DNA from: Gammaproteobacteria bacterium
GTDB taxonomy: Bacteria > Pseudomonadota > Gammaproteobacteria > Pseudomonadales > Azotimanducaceae
Reading direction: 5' to 3'
NCBI GenBank assembly: GCA_024640825.1
Contig: JAHEEG010000022.1
Location: 1 to 36,450, forward strand
Length of the DNA: 36,450 nucleotides
Below the pieces are notes generated by a model. It ran no database searches. It was not told where the DNA came from and saw nothing but the letters and a program-made list of their open reading frames with translations. A program made the translations under genes and the position numbers. Positions 29,055-36,450 of the stretch are shown here, piece by piece (the first letter of the stretch is position 1; every line of letters begins with the position of its first letter).

Positions 29055-29083
29055 TTGAAGCACTTATAAATGACTGCTACTAT
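29055..29083 (+). promoter_or_regulatory. sigma70-type promoter reading toward rne
   Basis: TTGAAG (29055-29060) and TACTAT (29078-29083) are 17 nt apart, with TGC just before the -10 (extended -10). The predicted start is near 29090, about 780 nt before the rne ATG. It lies only 26 bp from the divergent rluC start. Confidence 0.6.
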
Positions 29084-29089
29084 CCATGC

Positions 29090-29872
29090 GCGGCGCTGGA
29101 AGGTCCAGGACACGATTTCGTACGACAGACCATCCACCGCGGCCAGCTGAGGCAGGCGCTACAGACAAAAGCAGCGAAGCCTGAGCGACTAAACTTTTCC
29201 TAATGGTTTTACAGAAATGATATTGGTCAAGCTCCAGAGGAGTTTGATTTAGCCGACGGCAAGGCGAATTGTAACCGAGAAGCCGGACTTACCCCGAAAA
29301 ACGTGGGCAGCAGTAAAATGCGACGGGTTCTCAAAGGCGGACCGCGCGGAACCAGCAAAGGGCAGAAGACTATTTGCTGACGGTTCTGGCGAAGCGCCAA
29401 AGCACACAGAGCAGACACTAAGAATCAGACAGTTGAGACAGCGAACGAAAGAAAGAGCAGAGAAATTGAATCGTCACGGTGCGTAGGCATCGTGTCGTCA
29501 ACTCCACGAGAAGCATTCATGCAGAGCGCACTGTGCGCTCATCGGAGCACTTGGCGCAACGAGCAAGGAACACGACAGAAGCGGAAGCAGAATCAGAGGC
29601 GGTACTGGCCATGTCTTCAGCCAGCCCCTTTGAAGGCTCAACCGGTCCAGCCGACCGAGAAGCCCTGAAACCCGCAAAGTCCGGTGATCTGATGCCAATG
29701 GCAGAACTCACCAGGCAAATCGTTCTTGGCGCTCCGGGAATATTCTCCTCCCGCTCTACTCTGTCTTTCGACCTACCGTCGATTCTGGGGTTCCTCTGCC
29801 CTCCTCGCCCGCCGTCCTGTCGAGCACTCATAGGAAATTCCGTGGGTGCGCCCAACGAGGGACCTGAAACAC
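29090..29872 (+). other. Long rne 5' leader without a credible gene
   Basis: This is the only gene-free stretch over 300 nt. It lies between divergent rluC and rne, and should be transcribed as the rne leader if the promoter at 29055 is used. It contains small hairpins (29387-29399 and 29524-29540) and an A-rich tract near 29440-29470. E. coli rne has a 361-nt leader through which RNase E controls its own mRNA; a similar role here is inference. I could not match the hp2/hp3 elements by eye. The ORFs crossing it show no family likeness. Confidence 0.5.
29524..29540 (+). promoter_or_regulatory. Hairpin in the rne leader
   Basis: GAGCGCA-CTG-TGCGCTC is a perfect 7-bp stem with a 3-nt loop. It is a candidate structural element for rne leader control. 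Confidence 0.4.
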
Positions 29873-32683
29873 ATGAAACGTATGCTTATAAACGCGACGC
29901 AGCCCGAAGAGGTTCGCGTCGCCCTGGTGGATGGCCAGAAACTTTACGACCTGGATATTGAGAATCGCGAACGCGAGCAGAAAAAGGCAAGTATCTACAA
30001 AGCCCGTATAACCCGGGTGGAACCCAGCCTTGAAGCTTCGTTCGTCGACTTCGGCTCGGAACGCCACGGCTTCCTGCCGCTGAAAGAGATATCGCGCCAG
30101 TACTTCAAGAAGACATCGGACGAACCCGGCGGCCGTGTGATGATTCAGGATGTCATCGACGAAAAGCAGGAGGTGATGGTCCAGGTAGATAAAGAAGAGC
30201 GCGGTACCAAAGGCGCTGCGCTGACCACGTTCATCAGCCTGGCCGGGCGCTATCTCGTGCTGATGCCTAACAATCCAAGGGCCGGGGGCATTTCCAGGCG
30301 TATTGAAGGCGAAGAGCGGGATGAATTACGCGACGCGTTGAGCCAGCTGAACATTCCCCAGGGCATGGGCGTAATCGTAAGGACAGCTGGCGTCGGCCGC
30401 AGCGCTGAGGAACTGCAGTGGGACCTCGACTACCTTCTCCAGCTCTGGGACGCCATTCAGAAAGCCGAGAAAACAGAACGGGCGCCAACCCTGATTTACC
30501 AGGAAAACAACGTCATCCTGCGTGCCATCAGGGACAACCTGCGCAAGGATATCGGCGAGGTCCTGATCGATGGGAAGGAGGCGTACGAAGAAGCCAGCGT
30601 TTTCATCGAGCAGGTCATGCCTCACTACAAGGACCGGGTGAAGTACTACTCAGACAGCATTCCGCTGTTCAACCGATACCAGATTGAAAGCCAGATCGAG
30701 ACGGCGTTCCATCACACGGTGAAACTGCCATCCGGCGGCAGCATAGTCATCGATCCCACGGAAGCACTGGTTTCCATAGACATCAATTCCGCGCGCGCTA
30801 CCAAGGGTGCCGATATCGAAGAGACGGCGCTGAACACCAATCTTGAAGCCGCGGAAGAAATCGCCCGCCAGCTGCGACTGCGGGACGTGGGGGGCCTGCT
30901 CGTCATCGACTTCATCGATATGAGCAACGTAAAGAACCAGCGCGCCGTCGAGAACAAAATGCGTGAGGCGTTGGAAGCTGATCGAGCCCGGGTGCAGGTT
31001 GGCCGCATCTCACGTTTCGGCCTGATGGAAATGTCCCGCCAGCGGCTCCGCCCATCGCTAGATGAGCTGACCACCGAAGTCTGCCCGCGCTGTAGTGGCC
31101 AAGGCCGCATACGCGACATCCGCTCACTGGCGCTGGGCATTCTTCGCATCATGGAAGAGGAGGCGCTCAAAGACCGCAGCTCTATGATCCGCGCGATGGT
31201 TCCGCTGAACGTCGCCGCGTATCTCCTCAACGAAAAGCGCAGTGAGGTCGCAGAAATCGAAGTCCGGACCGGTGCGCATCTGGTGATTATTCCGAACGTG
31301 AACCTAGAGACGCCCCACTATGAAGTTCAACGAATGCGTGAAGATCAGGTTTCCGAAGAAGGCGGCAAAGCCAGCTTCGAGCTGACCCAGACCGGGGATC
31401 AGCCCGTCGCTTTCGAGGAGAAGAAAGAATCCGCGCTGGCGCCTCGCCGGGCGGCAGTTCAAGCCATACAGCCCAGCGCGCCCATGCCAAGCAGTGCCGG
31501 ACGCCAGTCGGCTGAACCTTCTGAAACCCCGTCACCCGCAGTGGCCTCGAGCCGTGCCAGCGAGGGAACGCCTAAACCGGCCCCTTCCGAAACTTCCGGC
31601 CCCAGGTTCCTGAAAAGGATCGTCGCGACGCTGTTCGGGCCCGGCGTCGACGAGCCCGCGGCCAGCCGACAAGCACCGGCGCCTCACGAAACCCAGCCTC
31701 AGGCGCCTAATGCGCGGAGCGCCAACGATGGAGGATCAAAGCAACGGTCTCAGGAGGCCGGAGAAGAAAATCGCGATACGCGATCGAGGCGCGGCGGCAG
31801 GCAGGGGCCGAAGAGCAGCGAAAGGAGCAGCCCTGGCCGTACCGGTACCGAAGGCGAGGCTCAGAACGGCCGCAAGTCTGCCAAACGGGGTGGTCGGAGT
31901 GAACAATCCGATCAGCGTCAGGACCGCGGCAACGGCGATGCCCGCCGTAGCGGTGGGCGTCGCGGTGACAACCGCCGCGACGGCACGAGCGAAGGGGGCA
32001 ACCGAGGACGTGACGCCGGAGGCGAGAGCAGGCGCCGCGAATCCAGTGCATCCACCGGCGCAGAAAAGCTGGATCAGCAGCAGCCGGAAGCTCCCCAGGC
32101 GCAGGTTATCCCGATGGAAGAGCGCCGCCCGGCTGCAGAGGCAATCGCCCAGAGCAAGCGTCGCCCACACCGCGATCGTGCCGGCCTCTCCGGCGCTGAA
32201 ACCCGCCCCCCGCGGGCAGCGCCCGCGGCTAACAAAGAGACCGCCGCGGATACAGAGCCTACAACCAATACTCCAACCACCACTAATACAGAAACCGTTC
32301 CCGTAATCGCTTCCGCGGTATCAACCAATCAAGGCAGCGCAACAACAGATGACCCGCAGGTGCAGGCGACCGCCGCTCGTGAGCCGTCAAAAGTTCGCGA
32401 AGGCTCAAGCGCCTCATCTTCTGGCACGCCAGTAGAAACGTCGACGCTTGCAGATGTCGATTCTGGATCGTCGACAGCTGAGGGGCAGAAACAGGGGGAA
32501 CCGCAATCGGCAACCCAAGTGCAGACGTCTGATGCAGATGCAAAGGCTGACATTAAGGAAGCTCAGCCGAAAACGACGGCAAGCGGGCGGGCGTACAACG
32601 ATCCGCGGGAGGTGAAACGCCGTCAGCGGGAGGCCGAACTGAAAGCTCAAGGGGTCATACCGAAGAGCCACGATCAGTCCTGA
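29873..32683 (+). CDS. rne: Ribonuclease E
   Basis: Main endoribonuclease of mRNA decay and rRNA/tRNA processing, 936 aa from the start [10 protein letters not shown] (the ORF track adds 9 codons). The catalytic half follows E. coli so closely that key residues share its numbering: Asp303 in [12 protein letters not shown], Asp346 in VIDFIDM, and the zinc-link Cys404 and Cys407 in CPRCSGQG. An S1 domain lies at about residues 36-120. After about residue 510 the protein is low complexity: Pro/Ser-rich, then an Arg/Gly-rich RNA-binding stretch (about 640-730), then a Thr/Ser/acidic part ending in [19 protein letters not shown]. No helicase- or PNPase-binding microdomain could be recognised. The 3' end overlaps convergent murB by 10 nt. 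Confidence 0.97.
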   Translation: MKRMLINATQPEEVRVALVDGQKLYDLDIENREREQKKASIYKARITRVEPSLEASFVDFGSERHGFLPLKEISRQYFKKTSDEPGGRVMIQDVIDEKQEVMVQVDKEERGTKGAALTTFISLAGRYLVLMPNNPRAGGISRRIEGEERDELRDALSQLNIPQGMGVIVRTAGVGRSAEELQWDLDYLLQLWDAIQKAEKTERAPTLIYQENNVILRAIRDNLRKDIGEVLIDGKEAYEEASVFIEQVMPHYKDRVKYYSDSIPLFNRYQIESQIETAFHHTVKLPSGGSIVIDPTEALVSIDINSARATKGADIEETALNTNLEAAEEIARQLRLRDVGGLLVIDFIDMSNVKNQRAVENKMREALEADRARVQVGRISRFGLMEMSRQRLRPSLDELTTEVCPRCSGQGRIRDIRSLALGILRIMEEEALKDRSSMIRAMVPLNVAAYLLNEKRSEVAEIEVRTGAHLVIIPNVNLETPHYEVQRMREDQVSEEGGKASFELTQTGDQPVAFEEKKESALAPRRAAVQAIQPSAPMPSSAGRQSAEPSETPSPAVASSRASEGTPKPAPSETSGPRFLKRIVATLFGPGVDEPAASRQAPAPHETQPQAPNARSANDGGSKQRSQEAGEENRDTRSRRGGRQGPKSSERSSPGRTGTEGEAQNGRKSAKRGGRSEQSDQRQDRGNGDARRSGGRRGDNRRDGTSEGGNRGRDAGGESRRRESSASTGAEKLDQQQPEAPQAQVIPMEERRPAAEAIAQSKRRPHRDRAGLSGAETRPPRAAPAANKETAADTEPTTNTPTTTNTETVPVIASAVSTNQGSATTDDPQVQATAAREPSKVREGSSASSSGTPVETSTLADVDSGSSTAEGQKQGEPQSATQVQTSDADAKADIKEAQPKTTASGRAYNDPREVKRRQREAELKAQGVIPKSHDQS

Positions 32684-33699
32684 CCCAGGATACGGGGCTC
32701 GATTTCCAGATCGACCCCGTAGCGGCTAGCCACGTCGTGGCGGATGGCATCTGCCAGGTGAAGTACTTCCGCCGCCGTGGCGCCTCCTAAATTGATCAAC
32801 ACTAAAGGCTGGCGCTGCCAGACTCCGGCACGCCCGTTTTGCTTCCCTTTCCAACCGCAACGATCAATCAGTTGGGCGGCTGATAGCTTAACCATACCGT
32901 GGCCGCTTTCCCGCAAACTCAGATGGGGATGCCGCTGGGAAAGCTGCTCGGCCTGCGCAGTAGGAAGTACCGGATTCTTGAAAAAGCTGCCTGCGTTACC
33001 CTGAAAACGAGGGTCCGGCAACTTACGCCGGCGGACCCGTATAACCGCTTCCGCAATCTGCACTGCCGACGGCTCACCGCAACCCATCATCTGCAGCTCG
33101 TCGCGCAGGTCAGGGTAGCCAACCATCGGCCGCGGTTTCTCAGAAAGTCCCAATGTTATTTCAATAACAATGAATCGATCCGCGTCATGAGCCCTGAAAC
33201 GGCTGTCACGGTAGCCGAAGCCACAGGCGTCCCGATCGAAAACGCGAATCGAACCGTCGTCCAGATCCAACGCCCGCAGACTGACCAACCGGTCCGCGAG
33301 TTCCACGCCGTAAGCGCCGATGTTCTGCATCGGCGCCGCACCCACGGACCCTGGAATGAGCGCCAGATTCTCGAGACCCGACCACCCCTGACCGAGGGTG
33401 TAACGGACCAGATCGTGCCAGGGTTCTCCCGCCGCCGCGGTCACGTTAATAAATCCGCGGGCACCACGCTCCCAACGGATGCCTCGGGTACGCATCAAAA
33501 CAACGGTCCCCGGTAGGTGTGGCCTTAAAACAACGTTGCTGCCACCTCCTAGCACCTGAAAAGGCCGCTTGGTCAGATCTCCAGCCGCCAGCAGATCGAA
33601 GAGCTGCGATTCCTTCTCGATGACCACCAGATGCTCTGCGCTCGCGTGTAGCCCCAACGTATTACAGACCGAAAGATCAACCGCGCCGGTCACGGTCAC
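32674..33699 (-). CDS. murB: MurB UDP-N-acetylenolpyruvoylglucosamine reductase
   Basis: FAD- and NADPH-dependent reductase making UDP-MurNAc, 341 aa, the length of the E. coli type I enzyme. FAD-binding is shown by LGGGSNVVL and [20 protein letters not shown]. The proton-donating Ser is in NAGSFFKNP and the catalytic Glu in EIEPRILG at the C-terminus. The GTG at 33699 overlaps the alkB stop by 4 nt (GTGA). A second GTG two codons on has a better-spaced GGAG, so either could be used. It ends 10 nt inside rne on the opposite strand. Confidence 0.95.
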   Translation of the reverse strand: MTVTGAVDLSVCNTLGLHASAEHLVVIEKESQLFDLLAAGDLTKRPFQVLGGGSNVVLRPHLPGTVVLMRTRGIRWERGARGFINVTAAAGEPWHDLVRYTLGQGWSGLENLALIPGSVGAAPMQNIGAYGVELADRLVSLRALDLDDGSIRVFDRDACGFGYRDSRFRAHDADRFIVIEITLGLSEKPRPMVGYPDLRDELQMMGCGEPSAVQIAEAVIRVRRRKLPDPRFQGNAGSFFKNPVLPTAQAEQLSQRHPHLSLRESGHGMVKLSAAQLIDRCGWKGKQNGRAGVWQRQPLVLINLGGATAAEVLHLADAIRHDVASRYGVDLEIEPRILGQD

Positions 33700-34271
33700 T
33701 CCAGAAACCGGAAGCTGAGATTGATACGTTCAGCCACCGCTCGGCGCGTCTTTGGGAGCGAATGGGGTTCACGGCCATCCAGCAACAGCAATGAGCCGTG
33801 TTCCAGATCCCATCGCACCGACGGTCGGCCTGCACCGGGCCGAGTCAGGAACCGCCGCGCGCCGCCCAGACTCAAAGACGCAACCAGCGGCCGGTGCCCG
33901 CTTTCATCGTCGGTGTGCCAGCCCATGGAATCCTGGCCGTCCCGATAGCGATTCAACAGCACGAAATTGGTCTCGAGCCCGCACCGCGCATGAATTTCCT
34001 GACGCAGCGCGTCCAGCTCGGGATGCCAGCCGGAGCTAAGGTGATCAGACCCGGCATAGCGGTAGTTCAAACCCGGATCACCAAACCAGGAAACGAGCCG
34101 GGGGACTGCGCTGGTTCGACCGTAGAGGCTGAACGTCTCTGATAACCAGACCAATTCCCCGCTCAGGCGTGACAGCAACTGATCTGCCGCCGATCGGTCG
34201 AGAAAACCAGGGCGGTAAAAGTGCCGCCCGCCGGTATTGTTCTCAATCCCCCGCTGCACCAACAATCTCAC
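33696..34271 (-). CDS. alkB: AlkB-type 2-oxoglutarate/Fe(II) dioxygenase
   Basis: Predicted oxidative demethylase that repairs alkylated bases, up to 191 aa. The iron-binding HxD is in GWHTDDE, the second His in GREPHSLPKT, and the 2OG-binding Arg in RINLSFRF at the C-terminus. A nucleotide-recognition lid resembling the ALKBH2/3 class (PRLVSWFGD, YRYAGSDH) precedes it. All possible starts (GTG 34271, TTG 34265 or 34262, GTG 34259) lie inside the end of kdsB, so the overlap is 17-29 nt. It overlaps murB by 4 nt. In Pseudomonas a low-molecular-weight phosphatase gene is found at this place. Confidence 0.9.
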   Translation of the reverse strand: MRLLVQRGIENNTGGRHFYRPGFLDRSAADQLLSRLSGELVWLSETFSLYGRTSAVPRLVSWFGDPGLNYRYAGSDHLSSGWHPELDALRQEIHARCGLETNFVLLNRYRDGQDSMGWHTDDESGHRPLVASLSLGGARRFLTRPGAGRPSVRWDLEHGSLLLLDGREPHSLPKTRRAVAERINLSFRFLE

Positions 34272-35034
34272 GAACCCGCGTCAGGTCTTGCGGCGTATCT
34301 ACACCACCGGGCACCGGGACCACCGCCTCTGCGACGCGGATTGCCAAGCCGAAATCGAGCATTCGCAGCTGCTCAAGCGCTTCGGTGTTTTCCAGAGTGC
34401 TGCCCGGAAGCGCAACGAAACGGGAGAGTGACCGGACCGTAAAACCATAGATGCCAATGTGGCGAAACCAGAGATCAGGCCGCGGCAGCGGGCCGTCTTC
34501 CGCTGGGTCGACCTGCCCGGTGGAAAACTCATCGCGGGCATAAGGTACCGGCGCCCGCGAGAAGTACAGCGCCAGCCCCTGTTGCGATATGACAACCTTG
34601 ACCACGTTGGGGTCGAACAGCGCGCTGCGCCCGGCGAGGGGTTCACACAGCGTCGCCACTTCCACGGAACCCGGCACCTCCAACAGCTCAGCAACCTGAG
34701 CGATAACCGATGGCGGTATCAGCGGCTCATCGCCTTGCACGTTGACCACGCGGACATCGTCAGTCCAACCGCGCTGTGTCGCCACCTCCATCACCCGGTC
34801 CGAACCCGACGCATGATCCACTCGGGTGAGCGCGACTTCATAACCGGCACTGGAAACCGTCTCAGCCACCCGCTCGTCGTCGGTTGCCACCACAACCTCG
34901 CCGGCTCCGCTACGCAGCGCACGAGAAACGACATGCAGGATCATCGGCTGCCCGCAGATATCGGCGAGGGGTTTACCGGGCAGCCGAGTCGAGGCGTATC
35001 TCGCCGGGATGACGACTTTAAAGGGCCGGCTCAT
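34243..35034 (-). CDS. kdsB: KdsB CMP-Kdo synthetase
   Basis: Activates Kdo with CTP for transfer to lipid A, 263 aa. The nucleotidyltransferase N-terminus is VVIPARYASTRLPGKPL. Further conserved blocks are VVNVQGDEPLIPP, YFSRAPVPYARD and RHIGIYGFTVRSL, and the C-terminal metal-binding Asp lies in GGVDTPQDL. The ATG shares one base with the preceding lpxK stop (TGATG), so translation is coupled to the MsbA-LpxK frame. The YcaR/Trm112-type gene found here in many relatives is missing. Confidence 0.96.
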   Translation of the reverse strand: MSRPFKVVIPARYASTRLPGKPLADICGQPMILHVVSRALRSGAGEVVVATDDERVAETVSSAGYEVALTRVDHASGSDRVMEVATQRGWTDDVRVVNVQGDEPLIPPSVIAQVAELLEVPGSVEVATLCEPLAGRSALFDPNVVKVVISQQGLALYFSRAPVPYARDEFSTGQVDPAEDGPLPRPDLWFRHIGIYGFTVRSLSRFVALPGSTLENTEALEQLRMLDFGLAIRVAEAVVPVPGGVDTPQDLTRVREIVGAAGD

Positions 35035-36450
35035 CAGCTGCCGATCCCGTGAACCCGGAGCAATTCCTGCAGCTTCTCTTCCGCACTGGGATCCATCGCA
35101 GTGTCGATCTCCAGGTACCAGCAGTCTTCAGGCACACTGGCCAGACGCCGCAGTTTCGTCGCATCTTTTTCCGTCACCACAACCGGCCAATCATCGTCAA
35201 AGAGAACTTCGTCGCCTCGATACCTATGGTGATCAGGCAGCGGATGTAACTGGGGTTCCAGACCCAGTTCTCGCAAGGTACGTGAGAAGCGGGATGGATT
35301 ACCAATCCCAGCCACCGCATGCACTTCGCGATGCATCTTCACAAAGGCGGCGCAATCCATCCTGTCGGTGCCTGTCACCCGGACAAAAGCTCTTGGCTCC
35401 GCCTGCATCAGGATCTCATTGTCAGCCAGGCCGGTCAGAGCACCGTTGGCAACCACGAGATCCACACCCTGCAGACGACTGAGCGGCTCCCGCAGCGGAC
35501 CTGCCGGCAGGCACAGCCCGTTGCCTGCGCCGCGATAACCATCGAACACGACGATCTCCAGGTCCCGCGCCAGGGCGTAATGCTGAAGGCCATCATCCGC
35601 CACCACAATATCCACCGCGTGCTGTTCCACGAGATGCTGCGCCGCCGCGACTCGGTCCTTACACACAATCACGGGCACACTCGTTCTGGCAGCTATCAGC
35701 GGCGGCTCATCACCAACGTCATCTGGCTCAGCGTCTTCTGTGACAAGCCGGGGTACCGAGCCGGTACCGCCACCATATCCCCGGGACACCACGCCAGGAT
35801 TGAAGCCCGCGGATTTCAGCCAGTTGACCAGCCAGACCACGAGTGGCGTTTTTCCCGTACCTCCAACGGTCATGTTGCCAACGATGACAACGGGCACCGG
35901 CGCGCGCCATGAAGTCTTTTTACCGGTCAGATACGCCAACCGACGGCGTCGCACAAACCAGCGGAAAAGCCAGGACAGGGGGGAGAGCAGTCTCACCCAG
36001 CGCGCGTTCGAATACCAGGCTCGAGCCAGCGGATTAAGCGCCCGCTCAGAGTAGCTGGCAGGAAGCTGCTGTCGCGACTTGGGAAAACGCTTCCAGCCTG
36101 TAAGCGCCTTCGCAGGCTCGGCTGGAGCGCCGTCCGAAAACTGAGCGTCGTAGAGACCCGCATAGATACCGCCTTTCGCAAGCAGCGACTGATGGTCGCC
36201 GGTCTCGACGATCCTGCCGTCTTCCATAACGATAATCAGGTCGGCTTTCTCTATGGTGGAAAGCCGATGCGCGATGACCAGCGTCGTGCGCCCGCGCATT
36301 ACCTCGTCAAGCGCCGATTGAATATGCCGTTCGCTCTCGGTGTCCAGCGCGGAGGTCGCCTCATCCAGAATCAGCAAGGGCGCATCCTTCAACAACGCTC
36401 GCGCTATGGCCACGCGTTGACGCTGACCGCCAGAAAGCAGCACGCCGTCA
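35034..36450 (-). CDS. msbA-lpxK: MsbA (C-terminal ATPase)-LpxK fusion protein, truncated at window edge
   Basis: One uninterrupted frame joins two enzymes. Visible residues 1-104 are the end of an MsbA-type lipid A flippase: signature [15 protein letters not shown], Walker [14 protein letters not shown]-loop VIAHRLST and the usual ending [13 protein letters not shown] linker of about 35 residues (Pro/Ala/Lys-rich) follows. From about residue 139 it is LpxK, tetraacyldisaccharide 4'-kinase: amphipathic N-terminal helix [13 protein letters not shown]-loop [12 protein letters not shown] (189-200), [18 protein letters not shown] and [10 protein letters not shown]. No stop, ATG or TTG lies between the parts. 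The only internal start is a GTG at 35996 without SD, already inside conserved LpxK sequence. The membrane half of MsbA lies outside the window. A sequencing error hiding a stop is the main alternative. Confidence 0.9.
   Translation of the reverse strand, partial: DGVLLSGGQRQRVAIARALLKDAPLLILDEATSALDTESERHIQSALDEVMRGRTTLVIAHRLSTIEKADLIIVMEDGRIVETGDHQSLLAKGGIYAGLYDAQFSDGAPAEPAKALTGWKRFPKSRQQLPASYSERALNPLARAWYSNARWVRLLSPLSWLFRWFVRRRRLAYLTGKKTSWRAPVPVVIVGNMTVGGTGKTPLVVWLVNWLKSAGFNPGVVSRGYGGGTGSVPRLVTEDAEPDDVGDEPPLIAARTSVPVIVCKDRVAAAQHLVEQHAVDIVVADDGLQHYALARDLEIVVFDGYRGAGNGLCLPAGPLREPLSRLQGVDLVVANGALTGLADNEILMQAEPRAFVRVTGTDRMDCAAFVKMHREVHAVAGIGNPSRFSRTLRELGLEPQLHPLPDHHRYRGDEVLFDDDWPVVVTEKDATKLRRLASVPEDCWYLEIDTAMDPSAEEKLQELLRVHGIGS
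36030..36131 (-). other. Linker joining MsbA and LpxK domains
   Basis: About 34 codons between the last MsbA-like residue (QFSD) and the first LpxK-like residues (LARAWY). They read [13 protein letters not shown] and onward, with basic and Pro residues and no predicted membrane segment. No SD, ATG, GTG or TTG in frame suggests a separate lpxK start. Confidence 0.7.

Noticed and set aside
29479-29961. 160-aa ORF on the + strand in the rne leader
   Set aside because: It runs out of frame into the start of rne, has no SD and no recognisable domain. I treat it as leader sequence.

Overview
The window is a densely coded, GC-rich (roughly 60% by eye) chromosomal segment from a gammaproteobacterium. 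Gene order on the right matches the rne-rluC-maf-yceD-rpmF-plsX-fab and lpxK-kdsB-murB neighbourhoods of Pseudomonas-like bacteria. A PilZ gene between holB and tatD and very long PstC/PstA permeases also point to the Pseudomonadales sensu lato, perhaps a marine lineage. I cannot name a genus. No phage, IS element, CRISPR array, tRNA or rRNA was seen.

Region 1 (1-7435, + strand) is a phosphate module: the C-terminal part of the PhoR kinase (cut by the window edge), then pstS, pstC, pstA, pstB and phoU. phoR and pstS overlap by 4 nt, so sensing, uptake and signalling are probably one transcription unit. Region 2 (about 7537-18048) is accessory metabolism: two divergent short-chain dehydrogenases, a HAD hydrolase, a minus-strand molybdenum hydroxylase operon (FAD subunit, 2Fe-2S subunit, molybdopterin subunit, then a small MoaD/ThiS-like sulfur carrier), and a + strand operon for proline-containing peptides (pepQ, an S9 dipeptidyl-peptidase-like enzyme, a GNAT acetyltransferase). 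These three + strand genes overlap one another.

Region 3 (18074-27321, - strand) is the fatty-acid and cell-envelope operon, read right to left: yceD, rpmF (58 codons, absent from the ORF track), plsX, fabD, fabG, acpP, fabF, mltG, tmk, holB, pilZ, tatD. fabH and pabC, often found in this cluster, are absent. acpP has its own good sigma70-type promoter, and a hairpin with a U-run separates it from fabF. Region 4 (27462-36450) holds maf/yceF converging with rluC (28-nt overlap), a divergent rluC/rne intergenic region with a long rne leader, rne (RNase E) converging with murB (10-nt overlap), then alkB, kdsB and a reading frame that joins the MsbA ATPase domain to LpxK without a stop codon.

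The most unusual feature is this MsbA-LpxK fusion at the right edge. It joins the lipid A flippase to the lipid A 4'-kinase, with kdsB (CMP-Kdo supply) one base behind. Also notable: an alkB gene lying between kdsB and murB, a HolB lacking the zinc-cysteine module, a CODH-like M-S-L gene order whose large subunit lacks both CODH signatures and is followed by a MoaD-like gene, an 18-bp dyad at the start of that operon, and the long rne leader. Several starts are GTG or TTG; I moved starts from the ORF track where a Shine-Dalgarno (SD) sequence or family alignment supported it.
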